Assembly: GCF_019970065.1 (NCBI RefSeq)
Contig: NZ_JAHXYH010000001.1
Coordinates: 558,001 to 622,000 of the forward strand
Length of the DNA stretch: 64,000 bases
Reading direction: 5' to 3'
Origin: Chryseobacterium sp. OSA05B
GTDB lineage: Bacteria > Bacteroidota > Bacteroidia > Flavobacteriales > Weeksellaceae
Part shown: positions 57,410 to 64,000 of the stretch, piece after piece
Layout: each line of letters starts with the position of its first letter
Numbering within the stretch: the first letter of the stretch is position 1
Notes under the pieces: generated by a model
Seen by the model: the letters and a program-made list of their open reading frames with translations, nothing else
Told to the model about the DNA's origin: nothing
Database searches by the model: none
Made by a program: the position numbers and the translations under genes

Positions 57410-58300
57410 ATGCCTGTAACAAAATTAATCTTCATCATTTCTTTTCTTATTCTGTATCCTCTTAATGCCCAGAGAAAAAAGACGGATACGCTTTATGTGT
57501 ACGAAAAAGTCATTGTCTATGATACCGTTTATTTAGAGAAAGCCATAAAGGTAAAACCGGTTGGCATCTATTCTAAACCTTTGGTGATCACTGATACGAA
57601 TATTGTTCCTGAGGTATCAGGATTTAAGTATATTACAATTTTAGATACAACAAAAGGATTAAAGATAAAAACCATAAAATTCGATTTTGGTGTGGAGGCC
57701 GGAATGGGGTTAAAAAACAGCAGCTGGGCTAAAGAATCATCTGAAAACAGGCAGCAACCCGGGTTCAATGCGGGTATATGGATTTCAAGAAGTATTTATA
57801 AACGATTTTCCATGATGCTCTCCGCACATTTTTATTACTGGAATTCTACTTTTGACCTGGATGCCAACAAAGCAGAAACCTGGCTGGACGGCTATTATTT
57901 TACAGAAGACAGACAACCGCTTCTGTTCCAAAAATTTAATGATAAACATCTGGAATACGCATTACAGCTGAAATTATTCTATGAATGGAAAAAGTTCAGA
58001 CCTTTTATAGGTATTTTAGCCAATCAGAATGTCTACAAGATGCAGTTTATGGTTCCTGAAAACAATGTTCTGAACAAGCTTGATGATTTTAAGTCTAAAG
58101 AAATCAACTTCGGATATTCTTTTGGAATCCAATACCGGATTATGCGTAAGTTTCTTCTGTCTTTAGAATATCAGGAATATAAAATGAGAAATATTTCGTT
58201 AAAAAACTCTGCTTTTAATTTTGACATTTTTAAGACTAATAATACCTTTGCTGAAAGGAAAATCAACCTGGGAATTTCCTATACCATTTCCAGCTGGTGA
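57410..58300 (+). CDS. Outer-membrane beta-barrel-like protein
   Basis: From ATG 57410 the protein has 296 residues. A signal peptide (VTKLIFIISFLILYPLNAQ) starts here, 8 bp after the sigma stop; an ATG at 57389 within the sigma gene is less likely. The rest shows alternating aromatic strands (KIKTIKFDFGVEAGMG, FSMMLSAHFYYWNSTF, FLLSLEYQEYKMRNI, INLGISYTISSW) ending in an aromatic residue, as in small outer-membrane barrels. N-terminal DTLYVYEKVIVYDTVYLEK shares the DTxYxE pattern with the end of the sigma protein (RDTIYVER). Function unknown. Confidence 0.8.
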   Translation: MPVTKLIFIISFLILYPLNAQRKKTDTLYVYEKVIVYDTVYLEKAIKVKPVGIYSKPLVITDTNIVPEVSGFKYITILDTTKGLKIKTIKFDFGVEAGMGLKNSSWAKESSENRQQPGFNAGIWISRSIYKRFSMMLSAHFYYWNSTFDLDANKAETWLDGYYFTEDRQPLLFQKFNDKHLEYALQLKLFYEWKKFRPFIGILANQNVYKMQFMVPENNVLNKLDDFKSKEINFGYSFGIQYRIMRKFLLSLEYQEYKMRNISLKNSAFNFDIFKTNNTFAERKINLGISYTISSW

Positions 58301-58323
58301 TTTTCAAAATCTATCCATAATTA

Positions 58324-59289
58324 ATGATTTATTTCAAACTTCCTTTCGACGAAACATTATATTCAACTGATCAGCAACAAAACAAAGAATCCGTGAGTTT
58401 TCGGTCTTTTGATCTTTTGAGGCAGATTATTTTTGAAGGTAATATCATCAACGCCTCTGAGCAGTTTGAAAACAATACCATTACGAATGAAAATCTACTG
58501 AAAGATGAAAGTCATTTCAACGAAGAAACCAAAGACGAATATATAACTACCCTTCATCAGGTCATGGATGTCATTAAAACTCATGAGCTTCCCAAATTAG
58601 TGTACTCAAGAAGAAAAATCTTCACAGATTTTAAAGGAATTGATTTTAAAGAAAGTTTTAAAAAACTCTGTACATCTTATCCCAACGCATTCCGATACCT
58701 CTTTAATGATGGACAAAATGCCTGGATGGGTGCTTTTTCGGAAACGCTGGGAAAATTCAATAAAACAACCCATCAGTTTGAAACCATGAGCCTTGCCGGA
58801 ACACTTCCGGTATCTGAAGAATGGACAGAAAAGGAAATTGAAGAGCAAAAACCCGTCACTTCTTATATTAAGGACATTCTTGAAAATTATTCAGAGAACA
58901 TAGAGGTGTCGGAAACCTACGATCATATCTCGGGAAACATCAAACACCTCAGAACAGATTTTAAGGCCCGTATACAACCTGACGATCTCGACAGCCTCAT
59001 CCATGACCTCCACCCTACTCCGGCAGTCTGTGGAATACCAAAAGATTTCTGCAAACAGAATATCCAGAAGTTTGAAAAATTTCCACGTGAATTTTATGCC
59101 GGCTTCATTAAAGTAGAAACTGATGAAAGTGTCATGTATTTTGTCAATCTAAGATGCGCAAGATTGTATAAAGATTCCGTACACATCTTTGTGGGTGGCG
59201 GTATCACTGCGCAGAGCGATGCGGAAAAAGAGTGGCGTGAAACAGAGCTGAAATCGGAGGCTGTTTTAAGGAATCTTGTGGTTTCTTAG
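58324..59289 (+). CDS. Chorismate-binding enzyme, isochorismate synthase-like
   Basis: The protein has 321 residues. The chorismate-binding fold is visible: LPKLVYSRRKIFTDF (about 92-106, start of the catalytic domain), WMGAFSETLGKFN, ETMSLAGTLPV, VSETYDHISGNIKHLRTDF, LHPTPAVCGIPK (about 233-244) and YAGFIKVETDESVMYFVNLRCA. The N-terminal part of longer synthases is lacking, as in short Bacteroidota forms. It should convert chorismate to isochorismate for menaquinone (or siderophore) synthesis; the alternative is anthranilate/aminodeoxychorismate synthase component I, less likely from the HPTPAVCG motif. Confidence 0.85.
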   Translation: MIYFKLPFDETLYSTDQQQNKESVSFRSFDLLRQIIFEGNIINASEQFENNTITNENLLKDESHFNEETKDEYITTLHQVMDVIKTHELPKLVYSRRKIFTDFKGIDFKESFKKLCTSYPNAFRYLFNDGQNAWMGAFSETLGKFNKTTHQFETMSLAGTLPVSEEWTEKEIEEQKPVTSYIKDILENYSENIEVSETYDHISGNIKHLRTDFKARIQPDDLDSLIHDLHPTPAVCGIPKDFCKQNIQKFEKFPREFYAGFIKVETDESVMYFVNLRCARLYKDSVHIFVGGGITAQSDAEKEWRETELKSEAVLRNLVVS

Positions 59290-59655
59290 TACGTAGGTGG
59301 CTTCGAGTACCTCAACCACCAAGGGATTTGCCTTATTATTTCCGGATGTACACTTAGTTTCATATGTGACACACTGATGGAGGCACTCGAAGAGATCAAC
59401 TGCAAAACTTGAGGAAGAGATAATTTTTTTTTACGCAAAGTTCTATGAAAAGTGCTTTTGAGTTGGAGGAGGCAAAGAGTTCGACTTCGTCTCTGATGAA
59501 GCTTTCGGATAGAGCGCCTACTTAATCGAATCAATGAAAATTGATTCCGCCTTTGCTTCCCTTTATCATTAGTGTAATCAATTTCTTTGCGTTAAAAAAA
59601 ACGTATCCGCTTCCCAAGTTTTGAAATTGATTCACCAGAAGCCACCAGCAAAAAA
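59290..59655. repeat. Degenerate intergenic repeat region (ggtggcttcgag / ctcgaag and cgcaaag families)
   Basis: A gap without a gene. GGTGGCTTCGAGTACCTCAAC (about 59293-59313) and, further on, GGAGGCACTCGAAGA (about 59374-59388) are inverted copies of one element; it is followed by ACGCAAAGTTC. Frames here such as the minus 59286-59534 one are byproducts of the repeat. The region resembles decayed copies of a once mobile or palindromic element. Confidence 0.55.
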
Positions 59656-59659
59656 CAAA

Positions 59660-59687
59660 AAAACCTCCTTCACTTGAAAGAGGTTTT
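59660..59687. terminator. Terminator between the isochorismate synthase-like gene and the small membrane protein gene
   Basis: An 8-bp stem (AAAACCTC at 59660-59667 and GAGGTTTT at 59680-59687) with a 12-nt loop lies between convergent genes, with A-rich and T-rich flanks. Confidence 0.65.
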
Positions 59688-59714
59688 ATTATATAGAATA
59701 ATGTGATTCTGAGA

Positions 59715-59909
59715 TTATTTCTTCACTCCGATCCTGCTCCATGTATCCAGCACGAAAAGCAAAATCAGACCGAGAACTGCTGAAGCGATTGAAAATACAA
59801 ACTTCAGGTTATCTTCTGATAAAAGATCCGTCTGCCAGTCTAATGCATAAAGATTGATGGCAATAAAAACGATAAACACAACTAGAAATACTTTATAAAA
59901 CTTCTGCAT
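59715..59909 (-). CDS. Small membrane protein (64 residues)
   Basis: The protein has two hydrophobic segments (FLVVFIVFIAINLYAL about 8-23 and FVFSIASAVLGLILLFVLDTW about 38-58). It lies 5 bp after the MarC gene on the same strand and is probably co-transcribed. It has no recognised family; two-segment topology with a short loop is clear. The function is unknown. Confidence 0.7.
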   Translation of the reverse strand: MQKFYKVFLVVFIVFIAINLYALDWQTDLLSEDNLKFVFSIASAVLGLILLFVLDTWSRIGVKK

Positions 59910-59914
59910 GATTC

Positions 59915-60517
59915 TTAAAAATTAATATAGTTCTGCACCAATTGGGCAAAGTTAGCGGTGAATAATTTTATTGAAATCGCCAAAAGAATGATCCCGAAAA
60001 CTTTCTGAAGAATAGACAGCGTGGCCTCCCCCATTCTGTTTTCCAGCCACTTTGCTGATTTCAGCACCAAATATACGAAAATTGTATTGAGAACAATTCC
60101 TAAAATAATATTAATGTCATGAAATTCAGCTCTGAGAGATAACGTTGTGGTAAGGGTTCCGGCACCGGCAACCAGCGGAAATGCAATAGGGACAATGGAT
60201 GCCGCCTTTGCTTCAGTGGTTTTATTGATCTCGATTCCCAAAATCATTTCAAGCGCTATGATAAAAATCACAAAAGCACCGGCAATAGCAAATGAATTAA
60301 CGTCTACTCCGATAAGCTTTAGAATTTTGTTTCCCACGAAAAGAAAAACAATCATGATCACCCCGGCAGTTATGGATGCCTTTCCGGCTTCTATCTGGCC
60401 AAACTTCTGCTGAAGGCTTACCACGATAGGAACAGAGCCAATAATATCGATCACGGCAAAAAGAACCATAAAGCAGGTAACGATCTCTTTAATAGAGAAA
60501 TCATTAAATATTTCCAT
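59915..60517 (-). CDS. MarC family integral membrane protein
   Basis: The protein has 200 residues and six hydrophobic segments. The N-terminal IKEIVTCFMVLFAVIDIIGSVPIVVSLQ and the central PIAFPLVAGAGTLTTTLSL match the MarC (UPF0056) family, previously misnamed for multiple antibiotic resistance; its function is unknown. A 64-residue membrane protein follows 5 bp downstream. It does not overlap with the Bat operon, which lies 44 bp upstream on the same strand. Confidence 0.92.
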   Translation of the reverse strand: MEIFNDFSIKEIVTCFMVLFAVIDIIGSVPIVVSLQQKFGQIEAGKASITAGVIMIVFLFVGNKILKLIGVDVNSFAIAGAFVIFIIALEMILGIEINKTTEAKAASIVPIAFPLVAGAGTLTTTLSLRAEFHDINIILGIVLNTIFVYLVLKSAKWLENRMGEATLSILQKVFGIILLAISIKLFTANFAQLVQNYINF

Positions 60518-60561
60518 CTCTTTGTAATTAATAATTTCGCAAAAATATGAAAAAAAAGTGA

Positions 60562-62301
60562 TTATTTGCTAATACGTGAATACAAATTAACAACTGCTTT
60601 TAAAAGTTCGTCCATTCCCTCTGCAGATTTCAAAGGTGAGTATTTTTCCATTTGAATTCTTTGTGACAGATTTCTATACTCCTCTGCAACAGAAGATCCT
60701 TTATGGCTTTCCAAAAATGTTCTGAATTCCTCGGAAGAACTCTTGAAATACTGGTTTCTTACCTCAAGATCCATTTCTTCCAGCGTATCAAAAAACTTTT
60801 GATAATCTTCATTATCCTTAAGATTTTCAAGATAGCTGAAGTAATCATTGATATCCGTTTTCAGTGTTTCTCTTATTTCCCGTTCTGTTTCTGCCACAGA
60901 ACCAAGCGGTTTCGGAGATGCTGTTTCTCTAACTAACGCTCGTTTTTTTTGCCAAGTCTTAAATAACAGATATATTACAAATAACCCTACAAGAATGGCA
61001 ATATTGGTTAAAAGAATATTCCAGTGGAATTTACTTTTTTCTTTAACCTTAAATGTAGTGGTCTTCAGAACCGGTGTATTTACGGTTTCTAAAAGTGTAT
61101 TGGTATATTCGTTTACCTTTTCAACCGTTGTACGGGATTCAAGAATCTGATCATGTGAAAATGCATTCAAAGCTAGGTTTTCCTGTCCAAGATCTACATA
61201 TTCGCGGCTGGCCGGATCAAAAAATGCAAACGGCTCAGTCTGAATTGAAATAGCCCCTGCTTTTTTCGGAATCACCACATAATTAGCAAACACTTCTCCC
61301 TTCATTCCCGTTGTTCCGGGAGCTACTTTAGAGGTAATTTTCGGCGTAAACACTTCATAGTCCGGAGACGCTAATATCTTTGGAAGATACATATCAGGAA
61401 GATTTCCTTCTCCTGAAACTTTAACGATAACATTGATGGGTTTTTCAACCTCTATTTTATCTTTTGATGCATGATAAACATTCACGCTGAAGTTCCCTAC
61501 TGCATTTTTGAAGTATTCGGGGGATCCTTCCGGAAGTTTTTTTACATTAAGTTTTACTTTATTGGAAACAATTTTATTTTTATTCGCATAGGAACTTACC
61601 GATGCTGATACGGAAGGAACTTCTACATAACCTGCTTCATTGGGAAACACCATAAAAACGGCTAAAGTCTGTGAAGCCATATTTCCGGCGCCCGAAGGAT
61701 CAATCTCCGATTTGCTCATGCTGATAGGATGTACATTGATGTTATCCTGATGCGGAAGACGGACATCTTTCACCTTTCTGAAATTGTCCATGTTTTTAGA
61801 GTACACCCTCAATACTGCTATGGTAGGCTGATCCTGATACACCTCACGGTCTTCAATCTCCATATTCAGATACATCTCCCCGGAAACATTACTCGCCAGT
61901 GATCTTCTATCGATAATATCTTTTATATTAACGTCAAAGGGTTCGGTTTTATAGATCTTATTACTTACGGTTACCAGTACGGAACCAATCTTGATTTTTC
62001 CTTTTTTCTTAGGCTCAAGAGCAATTCTCGATACTTTCTGGGTAATAAGGGTATTGGTAGCCGGATCGATCACAGTATTCGTTACGGATCCGCTTCCGAT
62101 GATGTTGAATTTTGAAAGGTCAGGAAGCTGAAAACCTGTTTGCTGAACAAGGTCAGTTCCGTTAAGTTCAAGAATGATGGTCAGGTTGACAATATCTTTT
62201 CCGTTGTATTCGGTTTTATCTGTTTCCAGAGATAGGTTGACCTGTCCGTAAGAAATTACGGATGCAAAAATAAATAATATGTAAATTAATTTCTGCTGCA
62301 T
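60562..62301 (-). CDS. batD: BatD family protein
   Basis: From ATG 62301 the protein has 579 residues: signal peptide (KLIYILFIFASVISYGQ), then repeated immunoglobulin-like domains of the BatD type (LETDKTEYNGKDIVNLTIILELNG; VLVTVSNKIYKTEPFDV; SVSASVSSYANKNKI), a single membrane helix (NILLTNIAILVGLFVIYLLF, about 425-445) and a cytoplasmic coiled tail. The start overlaps the stop of the TPR gene by one base (TGATG). BatD is part of the Bacteroides aerotolerance (Bat) complex of envelope proteins. An N-terminal ATG-like frame extension to 62307 is not needed. Confidence 0.92.
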   Translation of the reverse strand: MQQKLIYILFIFASVISYGQVNLSLETDKTEYNGKDIVNLTIILELNGTDLVQQTGFQLPDLSKFNIIGSGSVTNTVIDPATNTLITQKVSRIALEPKKKGKIKIGSVLVTVSNKIYKTEPFDVNIKDIIDRRSLASNVSGEMYLNMEIEDREVYQDQPTIAVLRVYSKNMDNFRKVKDVRLPHQDNINVHPISMSKSEIDPSGAGNMASQTLAVFMVFPNEAGYVEVPSVSASVSSYANKNKIVSNKVKLNVKKLPEGSPEYFKNAVGNFSVNVYHASKDKIEVEKPINVIVKVSGEGNLPDMYLPKILASPDYEVFTPKITSKVAPGTTGMKGEVFANYVVIPKKAGAISIQTEPFAFFDPASREYVDLGQENLALNAFSHDQILESRTTVEKVNEYTNTLLETVNTPVLKTTTFKVKEKSKFHWNILLTNIAILVGLFVIYLLFKTWQKKRALVRETASPKPLGSVAETEREIRETLKTDINDYFSYLENLKDNEDYQKFFDTLEEMDLEVRNQYFKSSSEEFRTFLESHKGSSVAEEYRNLSQRIQMEKYSPLKSAEGMDELLKAVVNLYSRISK

Positions 62302-63050
62302 CACCAATCTTTTTCGTTGCTCTGCGGCGTCGAATAAGAGTTCTTATTTAAGATTTTTCTGGCGGTTTCTTTTTCTTTTTCGCTTACTTTATCTAATATG
62401 GCATTTTCAAGGTCTTTAGGGATCTTCCCTTCATTATTCTGGTTCTGCTTAGGAGTATTTCCCTGATCGCTTTTCCCTTCATTCTCGGGGCCGTTACCCT
62501 GATCCTGCTTCTGATCTTTTTTATCGCCTTTCTGATCATCTCCTTTGTTCTGATCATCACCGCCGCCACCGCCTTTTCCTGAGTTATTCTTCTCGTTATT
62601 TTGCTGCTGTTTTTCTTTTTCTTTCAGCTTGGCAATTTCAAAGTTCTTTCTCGTCGCTTCATTATAAGGATCCTGCTTCAGGGCCTGCTTATAATAATCA
62701 GCCGCTTTTTCTGGCTGGTTCATCTGCATATAGGTATTTCCAAGGTTATGAAGGGCAGCCGTCTTATCGGGCAGTGTCTGCGAAAGCTTTTGTGCTTTGT
62801 CAAATTCTGCTTTGGCCTCTTCATACTTCTTGCTTTTATACAGGGCATTCCCCAGGTTATAATGAGCTGTAAAATCTTTTTCATTCTTTTTTACTGCCTC
62901 CATATACTTGGAAGATGCGCCATCATAGTCTTTACCGTTGAATTTCTGATTGCCTTCATACACCAGTGTACGGTAGTTTTCCTGACCAAACATCAGGTTT
63001 GAGCATGATAAAGCAATAAAAAACGACAAAAAAATGATTTTAGTATTCAT
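62301..63050 (-). CDS. BatC-like tetratricopeptide repeat protein
   Basis: From ATG 63050 the protein has 249 residues with a signal peptide (KIIFLSFFIALSCSNLMFGQ). Three or four TPR units follow (GNQKFNGKDYDGASSKYMEA; AHYNLGNALYKSKKYEEAKAEF; ALHNLGNTYMQMNQPEKAADYY, about 25-140), then a hydrophilic low-complexity region (Gly/Lys/Asp/Gln-rich, about 155-215) and a C-terminal charged helix. It belongs to the Bat operon between BatB and BatD and is probably a periplasmic scaffolding protein. A frame extension upstream to 63059 lacks support. Confidence 0.88.
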   Translation of the reverse strand: MNTKIIFLSFFIALSCSNLMFGQENYRTLVYEGNQKFNGKDYDGASSKYMEAVKKNEKDFTAHYNLGNALYKSKKYEEAKAEFDKAQKLSQTLPDKTAALHNLGNTYMQMNQPEKAADYYKQALKQDPYNEATRKNFEIAKLKEKEKQQQNNEKNNSGKGGGGGDDQNKGDDQKGDKKDQKQDQGNGPENEGKSDQGNTPKQNQNNEGKIPKDLENAILDKVSEKEKETARKILNKNSYSTPQSNEKDW

Positions 63051-63152
63051 TACCTGCAAAATTATTCGTTTATATGTTAATAAACAGACTTGTATTTGTT
63101 AAAGTTCGGTTAAAGTATTTATTTAAAATATTGATAAACAAAGAATAAAATA

Positions 63153-64000
63153 TTATACGTTGAAATCTTTTTTCGGGTTCAATATATAAATTAAAAAGAA
63201 GAAGAAAATGGATACTATTAAAAAATATTGATAATAATGATTGGCGTTCTGAGATCTCACCAAAGTCTGTGCGGATGAAGCCTTTTTATTCATGGCATCG
63301 ATGATCTTATTGGGTGCCTCGTTGATGTTATTTCCATCGATATAATCACCACCTGTAGATTCTGCCATCTTTTTAAGGGCTTCGGTCTGTCTTTTGGAAA
63401 TAACCGTTCCGCCATCCATATCTGTTTTGTAGCCCATCAGCTGTCCGAAAACATATTCTGGTACCGGTGCGCCTTCGTCTGTTCCTATTCCTACCGATGT
63501 TATAGAGATTCCTTCTTTATTCGCCAGTCGGATGGCTGCATTGTCATTCCCTTCATTATCTTCCCCATCACTCAGCAGAATGATCTTTCTTGAACCCTTG
63601 CTTACATTTTTAAACTTTTCAGCTGCAGCTTGCATTCCTTTCAGAAAATCCGTCCCCTGAACCTTCATCGAGCTTGTTTCTAAAGCACTTATGTAAGTTT
63701 CTGCAGTCCCGTAATCTGTTGTAAGCGGCATAATGGAAATAGCTTCACCGGCAAAGATCACAATCCCGATCTTATCATTCTTCATCTTCTGCATGGTGCT
63801 CAACATCAGATTCTTTGCTTCCATAAGACGGCTGGGATCAATATCTTCCGCATTCATAGAATTGGAAACATCCAGCATAAAAATTACATTATTAAGCCTT
63901 TGATTGGTTTTCACTTCTTCAGAACCATTCAACAGATCGATAATGGAAAATATCAGGAAAAGTGTTCCCAAAAGATATAAAACGGGGAAAAACTTTGTAA
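63153..64000 (-). CDS. BatB-like VWA domain membrane protein (5' end outside the window)
   Basis: The frame stays open to the right edge of the window, so the gene begins outside it; 282 residues are visible. The visible N-terminal part has a hydrophobic segment (VLYLLGTLFLIFSIIDLL), then a von Willebrand A domain with an intact MIDAS: FMLDVSNSMNAEDI (DxSxS), GTDFLKG (Thr) and LLSDGEDNEG (Asp). A C-terminal membrane helix (YFLIVSIFFFFLIYIL) completes it. BatB-type proteins with two membrane anchors and VWA form part of the Bat envelope complex. It lies 102 bp upstream of the TPR gene on the same strand. Confidence 0.9.
   Translation of the reverse strand, partial: TKFFPVLYLLGTLFLIFSIIDLLNGSEEVKTNQRLNNVIFMLDVSNSMNAEDIDPSRLMEAKNLMLSTMQKMKNDKIGIVIFAGEAISIMPLTTDYGTAETYISALETSSMKVQGTDFLKGMQAAAEKFKNVSKGSRKIILLSDGEDNEGNDNAAIRLANKEGISITSVGIGTDEGAPVPEYVFGQLMGYKTDMDGGTVISKRQTEALKKMAESTGGDYIDGNNINEAPNKIIDAMNKKASSAQTLVRSQNANHYYQYFLIVSIFFFFLIYILNPKKDFNV

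Noticed and set aside
59286..59534. 82-residue Arg/Ser-rich ORF on the minus strand
   Set aside because: It is produced by the repeat region and has no start context, promoter or recognisable domain.

Overview
The window reads as a chromosome segment from a Chryseobacterium-like flavobacterium (Bacteroidota, Weeksellaceae). The evidence is AT-rich DNA, promoters of the Bacteroidota type (TAnnTTTG at -7, sometimes TTG about 20 nt upstream), few Shine-Dalgarno sites, type IX secretion (T9SS) C-terminal sorting domains, a mevalonate-pathway decarboxylase, a Bat operon, and a multicore microviridin-type RiPP cluster like the chryseoviridins known from Chryseobacterium. No rRNA, tRNA, IS element or CRISPR array was seen.

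Layout. 1-9.5 kb: end of a cation/proton antiporter, small secreted proteins, purK, a TSUP exporter with its DUF1634 partner, an endonuclease/exonuclease/phosphatase-family protein, and purA. 9.5-11 kb: an AT-rich two-gene island with a PIN-domain nuclease and an unfamiliar 260-residue partner. 11-19.5 kb: a lipase-like hydrolase, an ABC-F ATPase, hpt, adk, obgE and a DEAD-box helicase. 19.5-30 kb: a T9SS-exported subtilase split by a 10-bp tandem duplication, then a minus-strand run (membrane protein, TatD, DUF4269, GSCFA, polyprenyl synthetase), a PiT phosphate transporter with DUF47, and a second DEAD-box helicase. 30-36 kb: DUF2461, diphosphomevalonate decarboxylase, acyl-CoA synthetase and an NAD-dependent epimerase. 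36-39 kb: the RiPP cluster, three multicore precursors followed by two ATP-grasp ligases. 39-50 kb: hydrolase, pdxJ, mechanosensitive channel, ung, GNAT, MutS2-like ATPase, a T9SS surface protein, a cobalamin riboswitch placed ahead of a thioesterase, and an HD hydrolase. 50-64 kb: PadR/PspC pair, a free-standing 20-codon peptide gene, an acyltransferase, a lipoprotein/ECF sigma/outer-membrane triad, a chorismate-utilising enzyme, MarC, and BatD/BatC/BatB running off the right edge.

Most of the segment is housekeeping. The accessory material of most interest is the graspetide cluster (with a terminator between precursors and ligases), the PIN pair, the cobalamin riboswitch apparently without a B12 gene, the small amphipathic peptide, the sigma factor fused to a membrane extension, and several families of degenerate inverted repeats that fill many of the intergenic gaps. 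Several genes have a TAnnTTTG box only 4-5 nt before the start codon, which suggests leaderless mRNAs.
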